Part shown: piece by piece, positions 1-9,423 of the stretch | How the letters are laid out: each line of letters opens with the position of its first letter | Numbering within the stretch: the stretch's first letter is position 1 | From: Microglena sp. YARC | Lineage: Eukaryota; Chlorophyta; Chlorophyceae; Chlamydomonadales; Chlamydomonadaceae | Assembly (NCBI GenBank): GCA_022414725.1 | Contig: CM039462.1 | Location: 81,627,390 to 81,691,389, forward strand | Direction of reading: 5' to 3' | DNA length: 64,000 nucleotides | Program-made: the position numbers and the translations under genes | The notes under the pieces: generated by a model | What the model was told of the DNA's origin: nothing | The model's input: only the letters and a program-made list of their open reading frames with translations | The model's database searches: none

Positions 1-355
1 AAATCTGTATTAGTACTGTACTTCAGTTTCAAAATCTGTATTAGTACTGTTATTCAGTTTCAAAATCTGTATTACCGTCTTGTTATTGCTTCAGTTTCAA
101 AATCTTTATTACCGTCTTGTTATTGCTTCAGTTTCAAAATCTTTATTACCGTCTTGTTATTGCTTCAGTTTCAAAATCTGTATTACCGTCTTGTTATTGC
201 TTCAGTTTCAAAATCTGTATTAGTACTGTACTTCAGTTTCAAAATCTGTATTACCGTCTTGTTATTGCTTCAGTTTCAAAATCTGTATTACCGTCTTGTT
301 ATTGCTTCAGTTTCAAAATCTGTATTAGTATTTAAAATCTGTATTATTCTCCGTT
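1..355. repeat. Tandem repeat array, 37-bp unit
   Basis: About nine copies of a 37-bp unit (CAGTTTCAAAATCTG core, then TATTACCGTCTTGTTATTGCTT) alternate with shorter 31-bp variants ending in TAGTACTGTACTT. The array begins before the window edge. One unit recurs alone at 2920-2960. Short open frames across it are by-products of the repeat and are not called as genes. Confidence 0.9.
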
Positions 356-481
356 GTAAAAGTTGAATACTCAATCGTTTCTCAACATGTCCGTGTACTG
401 TCGTTTGAGAACCCCGCACTCTCTCACAAACGCTGCCAATTTGTCCTCTGTGTACAAGTGTGGATATATGAATCCGGGCCT

Positions 482-1003
482 ACAGTCGGCAGAACAGTAA
501 ATGAAACATCCCAATAAACGGTATAAGGCATTGCACATCAACAAAGAAAGTGTTCTTTTGGGCCATTCTTAGTAAATATCTTGACAGAAGACGCGTCCAC
601 CGCGATTCACATCCATACACACGACGCAAACTGCGGAGCCCCTTACACCCCCCCCCAGCGGGAGTGGGGCCAACAGTTCACACGCATGAGACTGGATTCA
701 TTGATCATTGTACCGAATGCATGGATAATGCAAACGCACACGCACGTGAAGAAGAGTGATAGATAGATTTACAACACAGGATCACGAACGTTTCGTGTAC
801 AGTCAACGGAATACTAAAATGAAACCGATTCGTGTACGGCACACCTTACGGTGTAGAAACCCACGGGGCAGTGGAACACCAATACGATTTTGAATCAACA
901 AATTGCAGGATGTTAACGAGAATATCGTGGTTCTTTTTTAGATAACGATTTTGAATCAACAAATTGCAGGATGTTAACGAGAATATCGTGGTTTTTTTTT
1001 AGA
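482..1003. repeat. Composite copy of a dispersed element with Tc1/mariner-like ends
   Basis: Position 482 on begins TACAGTCGGC(A/G)GAACAG, one end of a dispersed repeat, and then shows its GCATTGCACATCAACAAAG core. The other end type, TACAGTCAACGGAATACT, begins near 798 and runs to a 58-bp segment that is tandemly duplicated (about 885-943 and 944-1003, both with GAATATCGTGG). Better copies lie at 15109-15480 and 54812-55145. No gene is seen in the intervening DNA. Confidence 0.7.
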
Positions 1004-1004
1004 T

Positions 1005-1143
1005 CTTCGCACACTGCGGACCCCTCAATATTCGAGAGACCGAGCAGCCCCCTAAAATAGAGCTTGGGGTCCCGATCGGGTTGGAAGGACGCAGGGGTCC
1101 ATGTCCGGTCTCTCGAATATTGAGGGGTCCGCAGTGTGCGAAG
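1005..1143. repeat. 38-bp perfect inverted repeat
   Basis: The arms 1005-1042 and 1106-1143 are exact reverse complements (arm begins CTTCGCACACTGCGGACCCC) around a 63-bp spacer. The right arm ends about 60 bp before the F-box/ankyrin start, so it lies in the promoter or leader. It could be a cruciform or RNA hairpin, or the remains of a small inverted-repeat element. Confidence 0.85.
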
Positions 1144-1204
1144 GGTTTCTTCTAGGATCGCAGCCTCTATTCTCAGCTTCTTTCTGCTTCTCTCAGATTT
1201 TTCG

Positions 1205-2551
1205 ATGCCTCTCCCTACTATTCCTCCAGAGCTAATATCGCGCATTCTCTTCGAGTCAATTGGTATTCATCAATGTTTGGAACTGTCTACTCTCGCCCCA
1301 GCCTGGTCGGACTACGCATCAGCCAACTTTCCTCACATCCTGTTGCGCAGATTCACTATCACGAACGCATTCGAACGTGCTATGGCCTACGATCGCATTG
1401 ATGTGGCTTTGCAGCTGTTGGATCTGACCGTACCAGGCTCTTTTAACTACGATGCTCTGCTGACACAGTCTGTAATCGGTGGACATACCGACCTGGTCAG
1501 GGCTATTGTTCAGACCCCTAGGTTTGCTGCAGTGACCATACCTAATAGTGGTTATAGTGAACTGCTAATAGAAGCAGCAGAGAATGGCCATACCGAGATT
1601 GTAAGGCTTCTTTTGGAAGCTCCAGTCAACCCTGCACATGCAAACTGCCAAGGTGGGCGTGCTCTTGTGCCAGCAGCTGCTGGTGGTCACACCGAGATTG
1701 TAAGGCTTCTTTTGGAATCACCCCAGCATGCTGCGCGTGCAGACTGCCAGAGGGGGCTTGCTCTTGTGGAAGCAGCTGAGGGTGGTCACATGGAGGTGGC
1801 CAGGCTACTCCTGTCTGCTCCTATCCACCCTGCGCGAGCAGATTGTCTTGATGGACTTGCTCTTGAGGCAGCAGCTAGGGGTGGTCACATTGAGGTGGCC
1901 AAGCTTCTCATTGGATATCCAGAGCATGCTGCGCGAGCTGACTGCAAGAGGGGGCGTGTTCTTGTGGAAGCAGCTGAGGGTGGACACATCGAGACAGTGA
2001 GGCTACTCCTGTCTGCTCCTATCCACCCTGCGCGAGCAGATTGTCTTAATGGACTTGCTCTTATAGAAGCAGCTTGGGGTGGTCACACTGAGGTGGCCAA
2101 GCTTCTCATTGGATATCCAGACCACCCAGCACACGCAGACTGCCAGAGGGGGCGTGCTCTGGCAAGCGCAGCTGGTGAGGGTCACATCGATACAGTAAGG
2201 CTCCTCATGGAAGCTCCAGCCCACCATGCGCGAGCGGACGACCCATATGGTGCTCTGCTGAGAGCAGCCTATGGTGGCCACACCGAGGTGGTCAGACTCC
2301 TCCTGTCTGCTCCAGTCCACCCTGCGCGAGCGGACGACCAGATGGATGCTCTGCTGAGAGCAGCCGAGGGTGGCCACACCGAGGTGGTCAGACTCCTCCT
2401 GTCTGCTCCAGTCCACCCTACACACACAGACTGTCTAGGAGGAGCTGCTCTTATGGAAGCATTTAGACGCCAGAGGGGGCTTGCTCTGGAGTTGGCTAGA
2501 CAGGGTGGACACATAGAAGTTGCCAAACTTCTCTTGAGATTTGGTGGTTAG
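1205..2551 (+). CDS. F-box and ankyrin-repeat protein
   Basis: The 448-residue protein opens with an F-box-like segment (residues 1-40; LPTIPPELISRILFES, then a leucine-rich helix pair). About eleven ankyrin repeats follow with the usual GGHTEVVRLLL helices, joined by unusual HPARADC-type linkers. In this architecture the F-box recruits host Skp1/cullin ubiquitin ligase and the ankyrin repeats hold the target; this is known of the family and inferred here. Repeats are nearly identical in DNA, which suggests recent unequal exchange. An in-frame codon at 1136 would add 23 residues, but these fall partly in the inverted repeat, so the ATG at 1205 directly before the F-box is preferred. Poxviruses and amoebal giant viruses use similar proteins; the target cannot be read from sequence. 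Confidence 0.9.
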   Translation: MPLPTIPPELISRILFESIGIHQCLELSTLAPAWSDYASANFPHILLRRFTITNAFERAMAYDRIDVALQLLDLTVPGSFNYDALLTQSVIGGHTDLVRAIVQTPRFAAVTIPNSGYSELLIEAAENGHTEIVRLLLEAPVNPAHANCQGGRALVPAAAGGHTEIVRLLLESPQHAARADCQRGLALVEAAEGGHMEVARLLLSAPIHPARADCLDGLALEAAARGGHIEVAKLLIGYPEHAARADCKRGRVLVEAAEGGHIETVRLLLSAPIHPARADCLNGLALIEAAWGGHTEVAKLLIGYPDHPAHADCQRGRALASAAGEGHIDTVRLLMEAPAHHARADDPYGALLRAAYGGHTEVVRLLLSAPVHPARADDQMDALLRAAEGGHTEVVRLLLSAPVHPTHTDCLGGAALMEAFRRQRGLALELARQGGHIEVAKLLLRFGG

Positions 2552-2611
2552 AGCACGATTGATGGCTTTGGGAGCTGCCTAGAAGCTGCAATGCGCGCAG
2601 GCCTGATGATC

Positions 2612-2865
2612 ACACCCCCTTTGATACAGTTCTGATACAGTTTGATCACACACCCTGATTCACTTGGTCTGATCACACACCCTTTGATACAGTTTGATAC
2701 AGTTCTGATACAGTTTGGGTCACACCCCCTTTGATACAGTTTGGTACAGTTTGGTACAGTTTGGTACAGTTTGATACAGTTTGATACAGTTTGGTACAGT
2801 TTGATACAGTTTGATACAGTTTGGGTCACACCCCCTTTGATACAGTTCTGATACAGTTTGGGTCA
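2612..2865. repeat. Short tandem repeat, TGATACAGTT type
   Basis: Many 10-11 bp units (TGATACAGTT(T), variants TGGTACAGTT) are interrupted by a longer TCACACCCCCTTTGATAC spacer. The array starts just after the F-box/ankyrin gene. A minus-strand frame reading NCIKLYQT repeats is a by-product. Confidence 0.85.
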
Positions 2866-2919
2866 CGGTGTTGCCTAGAAACTACAGTATAGTATATCTA
2901 GGCTTTTCTAATGAGATTT

Positions 2920-3107
2920 TTACCGTCTTGTTATTGCTTCAGTTTCAAAATCTGTATTAGTCTCCGTTGTAAAAGTTGAATACTCAATCGTTTCTCAACA
3001 TGTCCGTGTACTGTCGTTTGAGAACCCCGCACTCTCTCACAAACGCTGCCAATTTGTCCTCTGTGTACAAAGGTGGAAATATGAATCCGGGCCTATAACT
3101 CAGGTTG
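2920..3107. repeat. Direct duplication of 290-487
   Basis: This segment repeats the block at about 290-487: a 37-bp unit, CTCCGTTGTAAAAGTTGAATAC, and a conserved stretch starting ATGTCCGTGTACTGTCG. The copies flank the F-box/ankyrin gene as direct repeats about 2.6 kb apart. A short open frame (about 37 codons from the ATGTCCGTG) is present in both copies, but nothing shows that it is expressed. Confidence 0.8.
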
Positions 3108-3139
3108 TGTTCGTGTATGCCGAATAGGCTCTTACATAT

Positions 3140-3304
3140 AATGGGCGTTCCTGCCTCCCGGCCGATTTTGACTGGTTGCGAAACATGGTATGGAGCGGAT
3201 TTGTGATTCCTTGGTGCTGATGTCTCAAGCTAGAGAGGCTTTAAGGAGTCTCTAAATCCTGATTAGAAATTAAAAAAATCGGCCGGGAGGCAGGAACGCC
3301 CATT
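3140..3304 (+). mobile_element. MITE copy 1 (166-bp family)
   Basis: This is a 165-bp element with ends AATGGGCGTTCCTGC and its complement, extended by CTCCCGGCCGATTTT. No coding capacity. Flanks are ATAT on the left and ATAG on the right, an imperfect 4-bp target duplication. Its TIR resembles that of the large transposon at 19751-34459. Confidence 0.92.
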
Positions 3305-3409
3305 ATAGGTCAATAACGTGGGTTTCAAAACGATAATAAACGGGAACATGCAAAGCAAGTTAGATAGGGGGGCATTTAAAATACATAAAGCTACTAAACA
3401 ATTCATACC

Positions 3410-4012
3410 GGGAACTCTTTGGTTCTGACTGGAAGCCGAAACACAACTCCATGCAAGCACGGCAAACATCTTTACAAACTCCATGCAGATCACAACTTCG
3501 CAGGGACACACCAATTGACTGGAAGCCGAAATACATCTCCCTGCAAGCACGGCAAACATCGTTACAAACTCCATGCAGATCACAAACTCGCAGGGACACA
3601 CCAATTGACTCGAAGCCAAAATACTTCGCACTGCAAGCACTGTAGCCATCGTTACAAACTCCATGCAGATCACAAACTCGCAGGGACACACCAATTGACT
3701 CGAAGCCGAAATACTTCGCACTGCAAGCACTGTAGCCATCGTTACAAACTCCATGCAGATCACAAACTCGCAGGGACACACCAATTGACTCGAAGCCGAA
3801 ATACTTCGCACTGCAAGCACGGTAGCCATCGATACAACTTCGCAGGGACACACTTTTCCGGAAGACATTTGAGATGTCAGTGACATCTTCGGCCAACTCC
3901 ACGCAGACCACAAATTCGCAGGGACACACTTTTCCGGAAGACATTTGAGATGTCAGTGACATCTTCGGCCAACTCCACGCAGACCACAAATTCGCAGGGA
4001 CACATCAAATTC
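3410..4012. repeat. Tandem repeats, 90-bp then 72-bp units
   Basis: About five 90-bp units (core CTCCATGCAGATCACAA, CGCAGGGACACACCAATTGA) run from 3419 to 3850. Two units of about 72 bp (TTTTCCGGAAGACATTTGAG) follow to 4012. Because 90 and 72 are multiples of three, long frames stay open on both strands; they are not called as genes. Confidence 0.88.
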
Positions 4013-4036
4013 TCGCACTCTTCGTAATATTGTTAT

Positions 4037-4160
4037 CCACTTTCATTCTCTTCGCAATATCGTTATCCACTTTCATTCTCTTCGCAATATCGTTATCCAC
4101 TTTCATTCTCTTCGCAATATCGTTATCCACTTTCATTCTCTTCGCAATAGCGTTATCCTC
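4037..4160. repeat. 30-bp tandem repeat before the SET gene
   Basis: About four copies of a 30-bp unit (TTATCCACTTTCATTCTC then TTCGCAATATCG) end 20 bp before the first ATG of the SET gene. The array is therefore its immediate upstream region. Confidence 0.85.
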
Positions 4161-4180
4161 TTCCAACTCTTCTATTCATC

Positions 4181-4993
4181 ATGAGGACTCACTGTGCTTG
4201 CCTTGCACCTAGATTCATGACTTTCAAGAATATTGCTATGTCTACGCTCTTCAGTCATGAGGAGATCTTAGAAATGTCCAGAGGACTCTTCGCGACTCCT
4301 GCAGCAGATGTATTCTCGGGGCAGTCCGGGATTCACGCTGGCAACAGAGGATGCTTTGCAGACAAGGCCTACGCAGCAGGGGATATCATCGGCCCCATCA
4401 AGGGGGTCATCGTGCCTGGAGGATTTCAGCAGTCTGATTACTGCAGACACATGTCCATTATCGCGGGAGAGGATTCCAAGATGGTTTGTTGCGTAGCAAC
4501 ATCTGATTGTCCTACTAAGTGGATCAATCAGAGCACGGACATATTCCCAGCCAACGCGGAGATCGACTGGATGCGGTGTACTGGCTTACCTTGCCTAGTG
4601 GCCATCCGCGACATCAATGAGAAGGAGGAGATAGCTTCAGAGTACAGCTGGACGGTGGAAGATGCAACGATCCCTCAACAAGAGGACCTGACTAGGGATG
4701 AGGTAGAAGCCTTGTGGAAACCGTATCTTCACAAGCACTCACTGGGAGTAGCGGTGCTACACTTAGATGCATACCCCCCTACTTTGTCTGCTGATGACAT
4801 AGCTGAGGCGGACGCGGTGGCAACAAGGTTTAACGCAGAATCAGTGCTTATTGGAGCTGCTTTTGAAGCAGCTATATCAGCAGAGACTGCAGCAGCAGTC
4901 AACCTTCAGAACACCTTGGCAATCTTTGCTCAAACTGGTGTAAATCCTGATGCTGGTGGTACACCTCCTTCTCCTAAGCGAACTCGCTTATGA
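4181..4993 (+). CDS. SET-domain protein
   Basis: Up to 270 residues; the ATG at 4238 (residue 20) is an equally good start. The SET fold is suggested by GIHAGNRGCFADKAYAAGD (residues 50-68, the opening strand with the usual glycine-rich turn), by WINQSTD...NAEI (113-127, in place of the NHS/NC pseudoknot strand) and by LPCLVAIRDINEKEEIASEY (136-155), whose tyrosine matches the catalytic tyrosine of SET enzymes. Such enzymes transfer methyl from S-adenosylmethionine to protein lysine. The canonical NHxC is degenerate (INQS), so activity is uncertain. The C-terminal 110 residues are helical and alanine-rich, without a recognised domain. Chlorella viruses encode a smaller histone-targeting SET enzyme; a similar role here is inference. 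Confidence 0.72.
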   Translation: MRTHCACLAPRFMTFKNIAMSTLFSHEEILEMSRGLFATPAADVFSGQSGIHAGNRGCFADKAYAAGDIIGPIKGVIVPGGFQQSDYCRHMSIIAGEDSKMVCCVATSDCPTKWINQSTDIFPANAEIDWMRCTGLPCLVAIRDINEKEEIASEYSWTVEDATIPQQEDLTRDEVEALWKPYLHKHSLGVAVLHLDAYPPTLSADDIAEADAVATRFNAESVLIGAAFEAAISAETAAAVNLQNTLAIFAQTGVNPDAGGTPPSPKRTRL

Positions 4994-5233
4994 TGCCAAG
5001 GTAAATGTTTTTTCTGTTGGGGGGGGAGCATGTCATGTGAAGGCATTATTACACACACTCTTCCATTTTGAAATGTTAGTATCAAACAGACATAACATGA
5101 CACTATAATCACAAAAACTGTTAAGTTCATACAAATTTCACTGACAACCATCTATCTTTTCACATGCAGATCCAGGATGCCATCAAGCCATCGCCAGTCG
5201 CCACTTGTGATCCTTTGGATTACATGCAGCAGC

Positions 5234-6893
5234 TTCTAGACAGCTTCATGTGTGCTTTTTGAAGCTGAATGTGAACAGAGTTATGACTCGGGTAAAGACT
5301 TTGACACTTAGATAGGCTGTTCTAGGTTACATGCAGTAGCTTTTAGGCAACTTCATTGTGCCTTTTGAAGCTGAATGTTAACAGAGTTATGACTCGGGTA
5401 AAGACTTTGACACTAAGATAGGCTGTTCTAGGTTACATGCAGTAGCTTTTAGGCAACTTCATTGTGCCTTTTGAAGCTGAATGTGAACAGAGTTATGACT
5501 CGGGTAAATACGTTGACACTAAAATAGGCTGTTCTAGGTTACATGCAGTAGATTTTAGGTAACATGCAGTATCTTTTAGGCAACTTCATTGTGCCTTTTG
5601 AAGCTGAATGTGAACAGAGTTATGACTCGGGTAAAGACTTTGACACTAAAATAGGCTGTTCTAGGTTACATACAGTAGCTTCTAGGCAACTTCATTGTGC
5701 CTTTTGAAGCTGAATGTGAACAGAGTTATGACTCGGGTAAAGACCTTGACACTAAAATAGGCTGTTCTAGGTTACATGCAGTAGCTTTTAGGCAACTTCA
5801 TTGTGCCTTTTGAAGCTGAATGTTAACAGAGTTATGACTCGGGTAAAGACTTTGACACTAAGATAGATTCTAGGTTACATGCAGTAGCTTTTAGGCAACT
5901 TCATTGTGCCTTTTGAAGCTGAATGTGAACAGAGTTATGACTCGGGTAAAGACTTTGACACTAAAATAGGCTGTTCTAGGTTACATACAGTAGCTTTTAG
6001 GCAACTTCATTGTGCCTTTTGAAGCTGAATGTTAACAGAGTTATGACTCGGGTAAAGACTTTGACACTAAGATAGGCTGTTCTAGGTTACATGCAGTAGC
6101 TTTTAGGCAACTTCATTGTGCCTTTTGAAGCTGAATGTGAACAGAGTTATGACTCGGGTCAATACGTTGACACTAAAATAGGCTGTTCTAGGTTACATGC
6201 AGTAGATTTTAGGTAACATGCAGTATCTTTTAGGCAACTTCATTGTGCCTTTTGAAGCTGTATGTGAACAGAGTTATGACTCGGGTAAAGACTTTGACAC
6301 TAAAATAGGCTGTTCTAGGTTACATACAGTAGCTTCTAGGCAACTTCATTGTGCCTTTTGAAGCTGAATGTGAACAGAGTTATGACTCGGGTAAAGACCT
6401 TGACACTAAAATAGGCTGTTCTAGGTTACATGCAGTAGCTTTTAGGCAACTTCATTGTGCCTTTTGAAGCTGAATGTTAACAGAGTTATGACTCGGGTAA
6501 AGACTTTGACACTAAGATAGACTGTTCTAGGTTACATGCAGTAGCTTTTAGGCAACTTCATTGTGCCTTTTGAAGCTGAATGTGAACAGAGTTATGACTC
6601 GGGTAAAGACTTTGACACTAAAATAGGCTGTTCTAGGTTACATACAGTAGCTTCTAGGCAACTTCATTGTGCCTTTTGAAGCTGAATGTGAACAGAGTTA
6701 TGACTCGGGTAAAGACCTTGACACTAAAATAGGCTGTTCTAGGTTACATGCAATAGCTTTTAGGCAACTTCATTGTGCCTTTTGAAGCTGAATGTGAACA
6801 GAGTTATGACTCGGGTAAAGACTTTGACACTAAAATAGGCTGTTCTAGGTTACATACAGTAGCTTCTAGGCAACTTCATTGTGCCTTTTGAAG
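5234..6893. repeat. 106-bp tandem repeat array
   Basis: About 15 copies of a 106-bp unit contain GAACAGAGTTATGACTCGGG, GACACTAAAATAGGCTGTTC and GGCAACTTCATTGTGCC. Some units carry a 20-bp internal duplication near GTAGATTTTAGGTAACATGC. No coding capacity. The 240 bp between the SET gene and this array contains no gene. Confidence 0.93.
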
Positions 6894-7059
6894 CTGAATT
6901 TACCAAGAGAGGCATCCAGGACATCTGCAAAGTCATTGTACGTGAATGTGCTTGGCAGTTTAAGCGCATCCATGATTTTTTTTGTAAAAGTCAACTGCAT
7001 CCAGTTGCGGAACACCAACCACCCCACTGCGTCACGCCATCAATTCCATTCTCCCTAAT

Positions 7060-7225
7060 AATGGGCGTTCCTGCCTCACGGCCGATTTTTTTAAATTTCT
7101 AATCAGGATTTAGAGACTCCTTAAAGCCTCTCTAGCTTGAGACATCAGCACCAAGGAATCACAAATCCGCTCCATACCATGTTTCGCAACCAGTCAAAAT
7201 CGGCCGGGAGGCAGGAACGCCCATT
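7060..7225 (-). mobile_element. MITE copy 2 (166-bp family)
   Basis: Full 166-bp copy in reverse orientation, flanked by a perfect 4-bp duplication, TAAT (7056-7059 and 7226-7229). One TIR base differs (CTCACGGCC). Confidence 0.95.
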
Positions 7226-7399
7226 TAATCCCGACGTCACCTTACCTCTCTGGCCCCGCAAGCCAAATCTCCTGCCCAAAGCCCCCTTCGGAAAACCCCT
7301 GCTGAACACCCCCCCCCTTCCTTCCCGATATCTATACCCGTCTTCCTCCTATCCCTACAGTCGGCGGAACAGTAAGATGAAACATCAAAAAAACGGTAT

Positions 7400-7625
7400 A
7401 ATGGGGCATGCGGTGTGTGCCATGGGGTTGCATGATGCATGGGGCATGCGGTGTGTGCCATGGGGTTGCATGATGCATGGGGCATGCGGTGTGTGCCATG
7501 GGGTTACATGGGGCATGCCCGGAGGTTCGTGTCGCGAGCTACCCAGACATGCGAAACCACACGCTGCCCGGACATGCGAAACCACACGATGCCCGGAGGT
7601 TCGTGTCGCGAGCTGGCTGACAGCA
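7400..7625. repeat. GC-rich short tandem repeats
   Basis: Three units containing GGGGCATGCGGTGTGTGCC and ATGGGGTTGCATGATGCAT are followed by two units of GCCCGGAGGTTCGTGTCGCG type with ACATGCGAAACCACACG. A related array lies at 13375-13610. No gene is seen between 7226 and 7880. Confidence 0.85.
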
Positions 7626-7879
7626 AACGCTCGCATCGGTGAAAGGTGACGTGTCATAGGATAGACATGTCGAACGTCGCGATCTTCAGCTGAAACATGA
7701 TAAGGGTTTGGTCGGTTTATATGCTCGGTGCAGCGAGGAAGCACCACATCTTTCGCTGGTTACCACTCAATTCCTGGATATTCGGAAGCCCAAGGTGAGG
7801 TGTCTTTGAAATAGCTTCCAGGATTTCGCGACGAGTTGCATCGCCTGTTCGCTAATTTGAATTGCATTGCCGAATTGCA

Positions 7880-8365
7880 TTGCTCAGGAAGTGGTCTCGC
7901 TCGCTCAGGAACTGCTTGCTCGCATTGCTCAGGAACTGCTTGCTCGCATTGCTCAGGAACTGGTCGCTCGCTCGCTCAGGAACTGCTTGTTCGCATTGCT
8001 CAGGAACTGCTTGCTCGCATTGCTCAGGAACTGCTTGCTCGCATTGCTCAGGAACTGCTTGCTCGCATTGCTCAGGAACTGCTTGCTCGCATTGCTCAGG
8101 AACTGCTTGCTCGCATTGCTCAGGAACTGCTTGCTCGCATTGCTCAGGAACTGGTCGCTCGCTCGCTCAGGAACTGCTTGTTCGCATTGCTCAGGAACTG
8201 CTTGTTCGCATTGCTCAGGAACTGCTTGCTCGCATTGCTCAGGAACTGCTTGCTCGCATTGCTCAGGAACTGCTTGCTCGCATTGCTCAGGAACTGCTTG
8301 CTCGCATTGCTCAGGAACTGCTTGCTCGCATTGCTCAGGAACTGCTTGCTCGCTCGCTCAATCGT
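7880..8365. repeat. 24-bp tandem repeat open in three frames
   Basis: About 19 units of GCTCAGGAACTGCTTGCTCG + CATT, with variants GGTCGCTCGCTC, cover nearly 500 bp. As 24 is a multiple of three and the unit lacks stops, all three plus-strand frames stay open for about 180 codons (for example ELLARIAQ repeats). No domain or upstream signal favours translation. Confidence 0.88.
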
Positions 8366-8419
8366 GTTTGTTCAATCAACCAGGTGAAGTTGGTCGGATA
8401 TAGATTACATGACAGTTGT

Positions 8420-9300
8420 TAGATGCTTCTGCTGCAATACCTGCCTGCACTGTCGCGACTGTTCGATAACTGACATGATGCTATATCGAGTTGAGCTGGT
8501 CGGATATAGCTTACAGGATAGTTGGTAGATGCTGATGCTGATGCTGATGCTGATGCTGATGCTGCAATGCAATGCATGCCTGCACTGTCGCAATTCTTCG
8601 ATATGGTCGGACCTAGCTTACAGGATAGTCAAATGCTGCTGCTGCAATGCCTGCCTGTACTGTCGCGACTGTTCGATATATGATAGGATGCTAGATCGAG
8701 ATGAGATGGTCGGATCTAGCTTACAGGATAGGCAAATGCTGCTGCTGCTGCTGCTGCAATGCATGCCTGCACTGTCGCAATTGCTCGAGATGGTCGGACC
8801 TAGCTTACAGGATAGTCAAATGCTGCTGCTGCAATGCCTGCCTGCACTGTCGCAATTGTTCGATAACTTACATGATGCTAGATCTAGTTGAGATGGTCGG
8901 ATCTAGCTTACAGGATAGGCAAATGCTGCTGCTGCAATGCATGCCTGCACTGTCGCAATTGTTCGAGATGGTCGGACCTAGCTTACAGGATAGTCAAATG
9001 CTGCTGCTGCAATGCCTGCCTGCACTGTCGCAATTGTTCGATAACTTACATGATGCTAGATCTAGTTGAGATGGTCGGATCTAGCTTACAGGATAGGCAA
9101 ATGCTGCTGCTGCAATGCATGCCTGCACTGTCGCAATTGTTCGAGATGGTCGGACCTAGCCTACAGGATAGTCAAATGCTGCTGCTGCAATGCCTGCCTG
9201 CACTGTCGCAATTGTTCGATAACTTACATGATGCTAGATCGAGTTGAGATGGTCGGATCTAGCTTACAGGATAGGCAAATGCTGCTGCTGCACTTCCTGA
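8420..9300. repeat. Nested tandem repeats, about 178-bp unit
   Basis: Units contain ATGGTCGGATCTAGCTTACA, GCTGCTGCTGCAATGC and CTGCACTGTCGCAATTGTTC. They are built of two related halves; the 178-bp dimer is repeated about three times at 8701-9280. A CTGATG microsatellite sits at 8529-8562. Open frames repeat every 178 bp and are not called. Confidence 0.85.
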
Positions 9301-9423
9301 CTGATTTTATGCTCCAATTTTACGTAACACAGGAAACATACCCAAGTCATCCTATGTCATGCTATATATCGTCGTCGTCAGAGGACCAAGGTACATGCAA
9401 TTGTTTGCTTTTAATATTTTGAT

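Noticed and set aside
1..355. Possible CRISPR array of 37-bp repeats
   Set aside because: Units are contiguous without unique spacers and no cas-like genes are present; the same applies to the arrays at 13803 and 25170.
3263..3989. Overlapping 150-216 codon frames on both strands
   Set aside because: The 90-bp and 72-bp units keep all frames open; no protein-like composition change or domain.
5003..5170. GTAAATG ... CACATGCAG after the SET gene, resembling an intron
   Set aside because: It lies after the stop codon and no downstream exon with protein-like sequence is visible.
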